NCBI RefSeq assembly: GCF_900100395.1 | Contig: NZ_FNFB01000014.1 | Location: forward strand, 62,001 to 126,000 | Direction of reading: 5' to 3' | Length of the DNA: 64,000 nt | From: Nonomuraea maritima | GTDB lineage: Bacteria; Actinomycetota; Actinomycetes; Streptosporangiales; Streptosporangiaceae | Program-made: the position numbers and the translations under genes | Notes under the pieces: model-generated | The model's input: only the letters and a program-made list of their open reading frames with translations | Told to the model about the DNA's origin: nothing | Databases searched by the model: none | Shown here: positions 35,212-42,966 of the stretch, one piece after another | How the letters are laid out: each line of letters begins with the position of its first letter | How positions within the stretch are numbered: position 1 is the first letter of the stretch

Positions 35212-36816
35212 ATGAGGGGTATTCGACTCACTGTGGTCGCCTTAGCGGCCTGCGCCCTGGCGTTGACCGCCTCCCCCGCCTCAGCACAGGCCGGGATCAC
35301 GGACGAGGTGACGATGACCCTCGGCAAGGACGGCACCCTGCACGTCGTCGAGAAGATCACCGGGGCGTCGGGCCGACTGGAACGCACGTTCATCACGAGA
35401 ACCCGTTACAGCGACACCGCCGACCGCGTCTACGAGATCGCCAACGTCAAGGGCGGCACCCTCGCCGGCGACGTGCTCACCGTGACCGGCAAGACCGTCG
35501 AGTACGACGTCAAGGGCGCGGTGACGACGACGGACGGCGTCGAGGAGCTGCGCTGGTTCGCCGTCAACGGCTGGAACCAGCCGGTCGCCAAGGCCACCGT
35601 CCAGGTGAACGGCCCCGGACAGGTGCAGAACCTGTTGTGCTTCGCCGGCGAGCTGACCTCCGCCGTCGGCTGCACCTCCGCCTCGATGGACCACTCGGCC
35701 AGCCAGGCCGACTTCGAGCAGGAGGACATCGCCCAGGGCGAGGCACTCACGGTCGTCGTCGGCTACCCCAAGGGCTCCGCCAAGAGCGGCCCGATCTTCG
35801 AGAAGCGGTTCTCGCTGGCCGCAGCGTTCACCCTCGACACCGTCACCGGCGGCGCGCTGGCGGCGCTGCTCGTCCTGATGCTCGGCGGCGTCGGCCTGCT
35901 CTACTGGACGCGCGGGCGCGACGCCCGGGCGGCGGGGGGCGACAGCGGTGGCGGCGCCCCCGTACAGAACGGGCACTTCACCCCGCCCGACGGGGTGCGG
36001 CCCGGCCAGATCGGCACCCTGGTCGACGAACAGGCCGACGTCGTCGACGTCACCGCCACCATCGTCGACCTCGCCGTCCGCGGCTACCTGCGCATCGACG
36101 AGCAGCCCCGCCAGACCTACGACGCGCCCGACTGGATGCTCGTCCAGGCGCAGAACGCCCCCGTCGACGCGCTGCTGCCGTACGAGCGGGCCCTGTACGA
36201 CGCAATCTTCGAGGGCGGGGACGCGGTGCTGCTGTCGCAGCTGTCCGGCACGTTCGCGACCCACCTGGGCAAGGTGCGCGACGCGCTCTACGCCGACGTC
36301 GTGCGGCAGGGCTGGTTCGCCCGGCGTCCCGACACCGAGCGCACCAAGTGGACCACGATCGGCGTCGTGCTCATCGGCGTCGGGCTTGCGGCCACCGTCG
36401 CGCTCGCCTGGTTCACCACGTACGGGCTGCTCGGGTTGTCCGTCGTCATCGCGGGCGGCGCGCTGGCCGTCGGCGGCCAGTACATGCCGGCCAAGACCGC
36501 CAAGGGCTCGACGGCGCTGGCCCATACGCTCGGCTTCCGCCAGTACCTGTTCTCCGGCGACCTGGGCGACGTGCCGGAACAGCACCGGGTGGAGCTGTTC
36601 TCGCGCTACCTGCCGTACGCGGTGATCTTCGACGGGGTCGAGCACTGGTCGCGCGTCGTCGCCTCGGTCACCGGCAACGGCCGGCAGGCCGACAACCTCT
36701 ACTGGTACCACGGGCCGGCGGAGTGGGACCTGTCCAAGTTCGCCGGATCGATGCGTACGTTCACCACGACGACCTCGGGCGCCATCTCCGCCACCCGCCA
36801 GTTCCGCTCCCTCTAG
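35212..36816 (+). CDS. DUF2207-family membrane protein with signal peptide
   Basis: A 534-residue predicted envelope protein. There is a cleavable signal peptide (VVALAACALALTASPASAQA), then an all-beta N-terminal extracellular domain of about 190 residues (EVTMTLGKDGTLHVVEKITG). A TM helix (ALAALLVLMLGGVGLLYW) follows, then a cytoplasmic domain (LVDEQADVVDVTATIVDLAV, then RGYLRIDE), a TM pair (TTIGVVLIGVGLAATVALAW and LLGLSVVIAGGALAVGG) and a C-terminal region with FSRYLPYAVIFDGVEHWSRV, typical of DUF2207. Function unknown. Gap of 37 bp after the protease gene; co-transcription is possible. Confidence 0.85.
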   Translation: MRGIRLTVVALAACALALTASPASAQAGITDEVTMTLGKDGTLHVVEKITGASGRLERTFITRTRYSDTADRVYEIANVKGGTLAGDVLTVTGKTVEYDVKGAVTTTDGVEELRWFAVNGWNQPVAKATVQVNGPGQVQNLLCFAGELTSAVGCTSASMDHSASQADFEQEDIAQGEALTVVVGYPKGSAKSGPIFEKRFSLAAAFTLDTVTGGALAALLVLMLGGVGLLYWTRGRDARAAGGDSGGGAPVQNGHFTPPDGVRPGQIGTLVDEQADVVDVTATIVDLAVRGYLRIDEQPRQTYDAPDWMLVQAQNAPVDALLPYERALYDAIFEGGDAVLLSQLSGTFATHLGKVRDALYADVVRQGWFARRPDTERTKWTTIGVVLIGVGLAATVALAWFTTYGLLGLSVVIAGGALAVGGQYMPAKTAKGSTALAHTLGFRQYLFSGDLGDVPEQHRVELFSRYLPYAVIFDGVEHWSRVVASVTGNGRQADNLYWYHGPAEWDLSKFAGSMRTFTTTTSGAISATRQFRSL

Positions 36817-37721
36817 CGCACCCGCACCTCGCCGACGGGCTGTCCGCCGCCCAGCACCACCGGGGCGGCCAGCTCGTCGAGCTCCGGCGCGTCCAGGCCC
36901 AGCGAGCGCAGCGCCGCCACCGTGACGGGGCCGCGGGCGCGCGACGAGCCGTCCTCGATCTTGACGGTTCCCGCGCGCCCGTCCTCGAACGCGAACGCCT
37001 CGAACGCCTCCGCGCCCGCCTTCAGCATGAGGCCCGGGATCGCCTTCATCAGCTTCGCCTCGGGACGGGTGGTGCCCGACGTCCACTCGGGGTAGGTGCG
37101 CATCGCGTCGAAGATCTTGCGCTCGTACGAGTCCTCGGCCGACAGCGGGAACGCCCGGAACGCCTTCGTCACCCCCAGCATCGACACGTAGAACAGCGGC
37201 GCCCCGCACCCGTCGACCCCGGAGGCCGCGATCCGCTCGCCGGTGAGCTCCTCCACCGTCTCGCGGATGGCCCGCTGCAACGGATGCGACGGCTCCAGGT
37301 ACGTCTCCGTCGGCCAGTCGTTGAGCACGCAGGTGGCCAGCATGGCGGCGTGCTTGCCCGAGCAGTTCATGAAGACCCGGCCCCGATCGGTCACCGACCG
37401 GTCGTACGGGTAGTCCTCCGGGCACTGCAACGCCGACTCGTCCAGCCCCGCGTCCGCGAGGATCTTGCGCGCGCCGTCCACGTGGAACGGCTCCCCCGAG
37501 TGGGAGGCGCAGGCCAGCGCCAGCAACTCGTCCTCGAGGTCAAGGCCGCTGCGGAGCATGCCGAGAGCCTGCAGCGGCTTCATCGACGACCGCGGCGAGG
37601 CGGGCACGTGCACCGCGCCCCTCGTCTCCACCGGGCGTCCTTGGGCGTCGACCGTCAACACACGAGCATGGTGGACGGACTCCACGAAACCGGACCGGAC
37701 AACTTCCACAATCATCGACAT
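36813..37721 (-). CDS. L-asparaginase II-like (thermolabile asparaginase family) protein
   Basis: A 302-residue protein of the actinobacterial/rhizobial asparaginase family (PF06089), not the E. coli type. VVRSGFVESVHHARVLTVD opens the fold, with PRSSMKPLQALG (the S-x-x-K dyad), CASHSGEPFHV (S-H-S-G) and MNCSGKHAAML (C-S-G-K-H), the catalytic blocks of this family. It hydrolyses asparagine to aspartate and ammonia. Its end overlaps the DUF2207 gene by four bases, convergently. Confidence 0.88.
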   Translation of the reverse strand: MSMIVEVVRSGFVESVHHARVLTVDAQGRPVETRGAVHVPASPRSSMKPLQALGMLRSGLDLEDELLALACASHSGEPFHVDGARKILADAGLDESALQCPEDYPYDRSVTDRGRVFMNCSGKHAAMLATCVLNDWPTETYLEPSHPLQRAIRETVEELTGERIAASGVDGCGAPLFYVSMLGVTKAFRAFPLSAEDSYERKIFDAMRTYPEWTSGTTRPEAKLMKAIPGLMLKAGAEAFEAFAFEDGRAGTVKIEDGSSRARGPVTVAALRSLGLDAPELDELAAPVVLGGGQPVGEVRVR

Positions 37722-37792
37722 TGGCGTCCCCTTTCCGGCAAGAGTTTACGGACGGTCCTCGCAGGCTCTTTCCTGGTCCAGAATGAGATGCC

Positions 37793-38218
37793 ATGCGGGC
37801 AGTCGTACAACGAGTCAGTTCGGCCTCCGTCGAGGTCGAGGGGCGCACGGTCGGGGCCGTCACCGAGCCCGGCCTGCTCGTGCTGGTGGGGGTCACCCAC
37901 ACCGACACGCGAGCCGAGGCCGCCAAGCTCGCCGCGAAGCTGTGGGGGCTGCGCATCCTGCACGGCGAGAAGTCCTGTTCCGACGTGTCGGCGCCGCTGT
38001 TGGTGATCAGCCAGTTCACCCTGTACGGCGACGCCCGCAAGGGCCGCCGCCCCACCTGGCAGGCCGCCGCGCCAGGCCCAGTCGCCGAGCCCCTGGTCGA
38101 AGCCGTCGTGGAAGAACTGAGGGCCCTCGGCGCCCACGTCGAAACCGGCGTCTTCGGCGCCGACATGAAGGTCTCCCTCCTCAACGACGGCCCCATCACC
38201 CTGGTCCTCGACCTCTGA
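37793..38218 (+). CDS. dtd: D-aminoacyl-tRNA deacylase (Dtd)
   Basis: 141 residues. MRAVVQRVSSASVEVEG opens the protein, SQFTLYGDARKGRRP is the catalytic SQFTL block, and VSLLNDGPITLVLD contains the Gly-cisPro element that excludes L-amino acids. It clears D-aminoacyl- and glycyl-tRNA errors. Divergent from the asparaginase gene, with a 71-bp gap. Length and motifs are complete. Confidence 0.95.
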   Translation: MRAVVQRVSSASVEVEGRTVGAVTEPGLLVLVGVTHTDTRAEAAKLAAKLWGLRILHGEKSCSDVSAPLLVISQFTLYGDARKGRRPTWQAAAPGPVAEPLVEAVVEELRALGAHVETGVFGADMKVSLLNDGPITLVLDL

Positions 38219-38312
38219 CCCCACGGCACCCGGCGTCCAAGGCCCTACCGGCGCACCGGCAATCCCCGCCCAGTGTGGGCGCACGGACCAGACCCGGCAT
38301 ACGAACGAGCCC

Positions 38313-38353
38313 CGCCCGCCCCTCACCCTCGACGAAGGAGGGTGGGGCGGGCG
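38313..38353. terminator. GC-rich bidirectional terminator
   Basis: CGCCCGCCCC-T-CACCCTC (38313-38330) pairs with GAGGGTGGGGCGGGCG (38338-38353), one bulged base and a 7-base loop, between the convergent dtd and ygfZ genes. Confidence 0.75.
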
Positions 38354-38363
38354 AGGGTCGTGG

Positions 38364-39302
38364 TCAGCGGATGCGGCGACGGAGGGAGGGGTCGATGGAG
38401 ACGTTGCGGCCGGCGTCCGGTGGCACGACGACCTCCTGGGACGCCGCCACGCCGCCGGCCAGCAGCGGCGCGTCGACCGGCACCGTGCGCTTGACCACGG
38501 CCAGGGCGATCGGGCCGAGTTCGTGGTGGCGGGCGGCCGAGCCCACGACCCCCACCTCCTGGTTCTCGAAGACCACCGGGGCGCCGTGCCGGGGCAGGGT
38601 GTCGACGCTGCCGTCGAGGTGGAGGAACACCAGCCGCCGCGGCGGATGACCCAGGTTGTGCACCCGTGCCACGGTCTCCTGACCGCGGTAGCAGCCCTTG
38701 GTGAGGTGGACGGCCGAACCGATCCAGGCCACTTCGTGCGGAATCGTCTTGTGATCGGTCTCGAAGCCGAGCCGCGGCCGGTGCGCCTCGATGCGCAGCG
38801 CCTCGTACGCCCACAGCCCCGCCAGCGGCCTGCCGAGATGGTCGGCGAGGTCGGCGCGCGGCACCAGGAAGTCTTCGGTGGCCGTGGACAGCACCGCGAG
38901 GTCGTCGGCCCGCGACACCTCCACCCGCAGCATGAACCGCATGCGGTCGAGGTAGTCGATCAGGCTCTGCGCGGTGCCGGGCTCGACGTGGGCCAGCACG
39001 GTCTCGCCGTCGTCGACCAGCGTGAGGTGGTGCAGCACGCGGCCCTGGAGGTCGAGGTCGAGCGTTTCTGTCCACTCGCCGGGCCGCAGCGTGTCGAGCT
39101 TCTGCGACGTCAGGTCGTTGAGCCATTTCAGCCGGTCGGCGCCGGTGATGCGCACCACCTCGCGGTTGCTGCGGTCGACGACCGCCTCCCCCTTGGCGAG
39201 GGCGCGCTGCTCGGCGAACAGGTCGCCGTAGTGCGCCGCTACGTCGGAGTCGGGGGCGTCCGCCGCGACGGCGCCGGGGAGATCGAGCAGAGGGCTACGC
39301 AT
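38364..39302 (-). CDS. ygfZ: YgfZ/GcvT-like folate-binding protein (Fe-S cluster maintenance)
   Basis: 312 residues with the GcvT fold. VVRITGADRLKWLNDLTSQK is the N-terminal folate-binding part, and the diagnostic motif K-G-C-Y-x-G-Q-E is in LTKGCYRGQETVARVHNLGH. YgfZ proteins help repair or insert Fe-S clusters with folate. Next to nur, as in Streptomyces. Complete length. Confidence 0.92.
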   Translation of the reverse strand: MRSPLLDLPGAVAADAPDSDVAAHYGDLFAEQRALAKGEAVVDRSNREVVRITGADRLKWLNDLTSQKLDTLRPGEWTETLDLDLQGRVLHHLTLVDDGETVLAHVEPGTAQSLIDYLDRMRFMLRVEVSRADDLAVLSTATEDFLVPRADLADHLGRPLAGLWAYEALRIEAHRPRLGFETDHKTIPHEVAWIGSAVHLTKGCYRGQETVARVHNLGHPPRRLVFLHLDGSVDTLPRHGAPVVFENQEVGVVGSAARHHELGPIALAVVKRTVPVDAPLLAGGVAASQEVVVPPDAGRNVSIDPSLRRRIR

Positions 39303-39357
39303 GCCATCCAGGCTATCCTCACCCGCGTGCAGGGCAGGCGTGCGTACGCCCTCAGCG

Positions 39358-39783
39358 TCATCCCTCAGCCTGGCGGCAGTCGCGGCACCGGCCGAAGACC
39401 GTGAGGTGGTGGACGTCGGCGACGAAGCCCATCTCCTCGTCGAGCCCCTTCACCAGCCCCTCGGCCAGTTCGGGACGGACCTCGAACACCTCGTCGCACC
39501 CCCGGCACACCAGGTGGACGTGGTCGGCCTCGGCCGCGAGATGGTAGGTGGGCGCGCCGTGACCGAGGTGGGTGTGGGTGACCATGCCGAGCTCTTCAAG
39601 GAGCTCCAGCGTGCGGTAGACGGTCGAGATGTTCACGCCGCGGGCGGTCTCGCGGACCTTGCCGCAGATCTCCTCGGGTGTGGCGTGCTCCAGCTCCTTG
39701 ACCGCCTCGAGGACGAGCTGACGCTGCGGAGTGACCCGGTAGCCCTTCGCGCGAAGTTCTTCATGCCACTGCGTCTCCGTCAT
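39358..39783 (-). CDS. nur: Fur-family regulator, Nur-like (nickel uptake regulator)
   Basis: A 141-residue Fur protein. The winged helix reads GYRVTPQRQLVLEAVKELEH, then VNISTVYRTLELLEELGMVT. The metal region HTHLGHGAPTYHL and HVHLVCRGC, with the C-terminal CRDC, closely matches the Streptomyces coelicolor Nur sequence as recalled. That protein binds nickel through the H-x-H cluster and represses nickel transport and Fe-SOD genes. A Zur or Fur identity cannot be excluded by eye. Adjacent to ygfZ. Confidence 0.8.
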   Translation of the reverse strand: MTETQWHEELRAKGYRVTPQRQLVLEAVKELEHATPEEICGKVRETARGVNISTVYRTLELLEELGMVTHTHLGHGAPTYHLAAEADHVHLVCRGCDEVFEVRPELAEGLVKGLDEEMGFVADVHHLTVFGRCRDCRQAEG

Positions 39784-39794
39784 GTCCAGAGTCT

Positions 39795-39837
39795 ACGGCG
39801 CTGCGATGTTCACGTGCCCCTGCCGAGCGGCACCGCA
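39795..39837. repeat. 43-bp direct repeat, left copy
   Basis: Matches 41237-41279 at 39 of 43 positions (last 24 bases identical, including TGCCGAGCGGCA, a 5-2-5 dyad). It lies 12 bp upstream of the nur start codon. The two copies bracket the lactate monooxygenase gene. Confidence 0.9.
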
Positions 39838-40013
39838 CCCCCCACTGCACCAGAAAGCGTGGAGAGCCCTCATCCGGGTCGTCCGGCGCGAAAGCAGGAC
39901 GGCTTGGGCGTTTGCCGCCGCGCTTGCGCCCCGTCTAGCATGGACAGCACTGGGTGATGATTCGCGTACGCATCGCCAGCACGGCACCTGGCCGGCGTGA
40001 TGGGACTTCGATC

Positions 40014-41180
40014 ATGGCTGCGTACCAGTACGGCGATTTCCAGCTGGACATCTACAACGACGGCCTCGACGGCAGACCTCCGAGGTATCCGGTGGACGCG
40101 GCGTCCCTCGAACAGAAGGCCGCCGAAATCCTGCCGTGGTGGGTGCAGTCATATGTGGCGGCCGGCTGCGGGGACGAGCACACGCAACGCGCCAACGTGG
40201 CGGCCTTCCACGCGTGGGGGATCGTCCCGCGCATGCTCAACGGGGCCTACGAGCGCGACCTGTCGATCTCGGTGCTCGGAGTGGACCTGCCCACACCGCT
40301 GTTCATGTGCCCGATCGGCGTGATCGGCCTCTGCGCCCAGGATTTCCACGGCGATCTCCACGTGGCCGAGGCGGCAGCGCGCACCGGGGTGCCCATGGCC
40401 GCCTCGACCCTGATGATGGACCCCATGGAGGAAGTCGCCGCCCGCTTCGGCGACACCCCTGGGTTCTTCCAGCTCTACACCCCACGCGATCGCGACCTGG
40501 CGGCCAGTCTCGTCGAACGCGCGGAGAACGCCGGCTTCAAGGCCATCGTCGTCACCTTGGACACGTGGACGACGGGGTGGCGGCCCCGCGACCTCAACAC
40601 TGGCAACTTCCCTCAGCTGCGAGGCCACTGCCTCGCGAACTACTTCACGGACGAGACGTTCCTACGGCGACTGGAGCGCTCTCCGCAGGAGGACATGAAA
40701 GCGGCCACGCGTGAGTGGATCAGCGTGTGGGGCAACTCGCTGCGGTGGGAGGACCTCACCTGGCTGCGCTCCCTCACGGATCTCCCCATGGCGCTCAAGG
40801 GCATCTGCCACCCCGACGACGCCAGGCGGGCGCGCGACCACGGCATCGACGCGATCTACTGCTCGAACCACGGCGGCCGGCAGGCCAACGGCGGGCTCGC
40901 CGCCCTCGACCTGCTGCCCGACGTCGTCGAGGCGGCAGGTGACCTGCCGGTACTCTTCGACTCCGGGGTCCGCAGTGGATCAGACGTCGCCAAGGCCGTC
41001 GCCCTGGGCGCCACCGCGGTGGGGATAGGCAGGCCGTACGCTCACGCGCTGGCCGTCGGCGGCGCCGACGGGCTCGTCCACTACCTGCGCTCGGTCCTCG
41101 CCGAGCTCGATCTCCTCATGGCCATCGACGGCTACCCCGGCATCGCCGATCTCCGGGCCGCCGACATCCGCAGGGCGTGA
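40014..41180 (+). CDS. FMN-dependent alpha-hydroxy-acid oxidase, lactate 2-monooxygenase-like
   Basis: A 388-residue TIM-barrel flavoenzyme of the (S)-2-hydroxy-acid oxidase family. The catalytic block is YCSNHGGRQANGG with base H286 and substrate arginine R289, then VLFDSGVRSGSDVAKAVALG (phosphate loop). FMN-side elements are MCPIGVIGLCAQD and FFQLYTPRDR. The insert LDTWTTGWRPRDLNTGNFPQ resembles lactate 2-monooxygenase, which turns lactate into acetate and CO2. The gene and about 180 bp upstream are bracketed by 43-bp direct repeats. Confidence 0.85.
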   Translation: MAAYQYGDFQLDIYNDGLDGRPPRYPVDAASLEQKAAEILPWWVQSYVAAGCGDEHTQRANVAAFHAWGIVPRMLNGAYERDLSISVLGVDLPTPLFMCPIGVIGLCAQDFHGDLHVAEAAARTGVPMAASTLMMDPMEEVAARFGDTPGFFQLYTPRDRDLAASLVERAENAGFKAIVVTLDTWTTGWRPRDLNTGNFPQLRGHCLANYFTDETFLRRLERSPQEDMKAATREWISVWGNSLRWEDLTWLRSLTDLPMALKGICHPDDARRARDHGIDAIYCSNHGGRQANGGLAALDLLPDVVEAAGDLPVLFDSGVRSGSDVAKAVALGATAVGIGRPYAHALAVGGADGLVHYLRSVLAELDLLMAIDGYPGIADLRAADIRRA

Positions 41181-41236
41181 CCTGGTGCGGTCTGCCCGCC
41201 CACGACGAGGGGGCGTCCCCGTCACGTCCTGAATCC

Positions 41237-41279
41237 ACGGCGCCGCAATATTCACTTGCCCCTGCCGAGCGGCACCGCA
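41237..41279. repeat. 43-bp direct repeat, right copy (with promoter-like extension)
   Basis: Four mismatches to 39795-39837. In this copy TTGCCC (41256-41261) is followed after 18 bases by TAGCTT (41280-41285), a plausible -35/-10 pair that drives the strongly initiated 13-codon ORF at 41317. The left copy lacks the -10 part. Confidence 0.85.
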
Positions 41280-41316
41280 TAGCTTCGTGGTACGCGGAAA
41301 GGAGGTGGTCCGAATA

Positions 41317-41358
41317 ATGGTGATTCATAGTCGGGCTAGCGAGGTGGTTGTCCGCTAA
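41317..41358 (+). CDS. 13-codon leader-like ORF with near-perfect Shine-Dalgarno
   Basis: ATG to TAA encodes MVIHSRASEVVVR. Just upstream AAAGGAGGTGGTCC (41298-41311) is almost fully complementary to the 16S rRNA 3' end. GTCCGC (41350-41355) and GCGGAC (41362-41367) form a 6-bp hairpin whose loop starts with the stop codon. This is the design of a leader peptide or a highly translated micro-protein. No clear downstream gene exists on this strand: a 69-codon frame at 41377-41586 is not convincing. Confidence 0.5.
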   Translation: MVIHSRASEVVVR

Positions 41359-41533
41359 GTCGCGGACTGTTGTCTCGTGACGAGCGAATCCGAGGCAACC
41401 ACCGGGGCCCCGTGGCAGCCGGAGGGCGGGACATCGTCCCGGCCATGGTCCATCCGGCCCGCCTGCACAGCAGGCGGAACGTCGCCCGGGGCCCTCTTCA
41501 TGCCCGGACGCCGATGCGTCACCCGGCGAGAAG

Positions 41534-41552
41534 CAGGGGCGCTCCGCCCCTG
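41534..41552 (-). terminator. Hairpin terminator after the DUF2470 gene
   Basis: CAGGGGCG (41534-41541) and CGCCCCTG (41545-41552) form a perfect 8-bp stem with a CTC loop, 31 bases past the stop codon on the minus strand. Confidence 0.6.
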
Positions 41553-41582
41553 GGGGATGTTCGAGCGCCCGGTGAGGCGGTG

Positions 41583-41879
41583 CTAGTGCTCCCCTCTGGC
41601 GGGGAGGCCGAGGCGGGCGCAGGCCTCGCGGTAGAGGTCCACGACGGCCTGGCGGGCCTGGGCGCGTTCGGTGAGGGTGCGGCCCCACGGCACGCGTACC
41701 CGCTCGCCTCCGTCGATGGTGAACTCGATGCCCTCGGCGTCGACGTCGCTCGTCATCGCGGTGGACGCCTCGGGACGGTCGGCCAGACCGCGGACGATGA
41801 TCAGCGCGTCGTCGGCGTGGTCGTCGTTCATGTGGCGCTTGATCGCCTCGACGGCCTGCGGTGTGAAGGGCGAGCTCAT
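41583..41879 (-). CDS. DUF2470-family protein (HugZ C-terminal-like)
   Basis: A 98-residue protein: FTPQAVEAIKRHMNDDHADD followed by a short beta segment (DAEGIEFTIDGGERVRVPWG) and a helix. HMNDDHxxD is the DUF2470 hallmark, also found as the C-terminal domain of haem-degrading HugZ-type enzymes. Its ATG overlaps the nitrobindin stop by four bases, so the two are translationally coupled. A haem-related role is inferred. Confidence 0.88.
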   Translation of the reverse strand: MSSPFTPQAVEAIKRHMNDDHADDALIIVRGLADRPEASTAMTSDVDAEGIEFTIDGGERVRVPWGRTLTERAQARQAVVDLYREACARLGLPARGEH

Positions 41880-42364
41880 GCCACCTTCTTCAGCTCCGCC
41901 GACATGTGGTCGGTGAGCGGACGGCCGCCGGCCGCCATCTCGTACGCCCACATGAGGTTGCCGTTGACCAGGCCGTACAGGCGGTGGCCCGCGGCGTACT
42001 CCCGGGCCGAGGCGGTGCGGGCCACGACGTCGGTCTGCAGTTCGATCTTGTGGAAGACGACCTCGCCGACGTAGATCTCGACGATGCCGGTCGGGTGGGA
42101 GAGCACCACCTCGATCTGCCGGTCGGGCAGTGAACGCCAGTAGCCCGACTCCGTCGCCAGCGGCTTGACCCGGTTGCCGTCGTCGTCGAGCAGCCAGGTG
42201 CGGCTCACGTAGCTCAGGAACGGCTTGCCGTTGTGGGTGAACTCGATCTCCTGCCCGAAGTTGAAGCTCTCGATGGTGGGGTAGCCGCCGACGCCGGCGC
42301 CTTCCCACCTCCCCAGCAGGAACGCGATCTGCTCCAGGTCGGGGTGCACCTCAGGTTCTTCCAT
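41876..42364 (-). CDS. Nitrobindin-family haem-binding beta-barrel protein
   Basis: A 162-residue ten-stranded beta-barrel of the FABP-like nitrobindin/THAP4 family. The N-terminal GRWEGAGVGGYPTI is the G-x-W-x-G-x-G signature, and the C-terminal RPLTDHMSAELKKV contains the histidine expected as haem ligand. Bacterial nitrobindins bind ferric haem and isomerise peroxynitrite to nitrate. Coupled to the DUF2470 gene. Start ATG 42364. Confidence 0.88.
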   Translation of the reverse strand: MEEPEVHPDLEQIAFLLGRWEGAGVGGYPTIESFNFGQEIEFTHNGKPFLSYVSRTWLLDDDGNRVKPLATESGYWRSLPDRQIEVVLSHPTGIVEIYVGEVVFHKIELQTDVVARTASAREYAAGHRLYGLVNGNLMWAYEMAAGGRPLTDHMSAELKKVA

Positions 42365-42590
42365 GGTCCTCAAGGGTAGTGCCGCCCCACACCTACGCCC
42401 TCCCTCCATCCGGCGGAAAACCGGGGACCGAATGCGACCACCCGCGCACGACCCCTCCAGCGCGGGCCCGGGGCTCGGGGTGCCGCCGCGTGCGCACACC
42501 CGCCCCCGGACGGCAGCCGGGGAGTGGGTGCCGGGGCGAGCTTGTGGTCTCTCTCCCTTCGGTGGAGGGGTGGGGCGTAGGGTGGCGGAT

Positions 42591-42953
42591 ATGGCACGTT
42601 CTCTGGTGATCAAGGTGACTGCTGGGGCGGATGCCCCCGAGCGTTGCAACCAGGCGTTCACGGTCGCGGCCGCCGCGCTCGCGAGCGGGGTCCCCGTCTC
42701 CCTGTGGCTGACCGGTGAGTCGGCGTGGTTCGCGTTGCCCGGCCGGGCCAAGGAGTTCACCCTGCCGCACGCTGCTCCCCTGGCCGACCTGCTCGACGCC
42801 GTGCTGGCGGCCGGTCGGGTGACCTTGTGCACCCAGTGCGCGGCCCGCAGGGACATCACGGTCGACGACCTCATCGAGGGCATCCGCATCGCCGGTGCCC
42901 CAGCGTTCGTCGAAGAGATCACGTCGGACGGCGCCCAGGCCCTGGTCTACTGA
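42591..42953 (+). CDS. DsrE-family protein
   Basis: A 120-residue protein with the DsrE/F Rossmann-like fold: SLVIKVTAGADAPERCNQAF, then ALASGVPVSLWLTGESAWFA, and VTLCTQCAARRDI. Cysteines in TLCTQC (about residues 79-82) could carry sulfur, as in TusBCD/DsrEFH relays. The role here is unknown. Divergent from the nitrobindin gene with a 226-bp gap; ATG 42591 is preceded by a GGTGG-rich region. Confidence 0.8.
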   Translation: MARSLVIKVTAGADAPERCNQAFTVAAAALASGVPVSLWLTGESAWFALPGRAKEFTLPHAAPLADLLDAVLAAGRVTLCTQCAARRDITVDDLIEGIRIAGAPAFVEEITSDGAQALVY

Positions 42954-42966
42954 CCGGCCGAAGGAT

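Noticed and set aside
35202..38006. A 934-codon open frame on the plus strand and similar long antisense frames (33114-35396 minus, 45968-48892 plus)
   Set aside because: They run opposite or out of phase to genes with clear family motifs, have low-complexity Arg/Gly/Pro/Ala composition and no ribosome sites. High GC makes such frames common.
41377..41586. A 69-codon frame right after the leader-like ORF
   Set aside because: It starts with GTG without a ribosome site, has no recognisable pattern and overlaps the end of the DUF2470 gene. Kept only as a remark in the leader entry.
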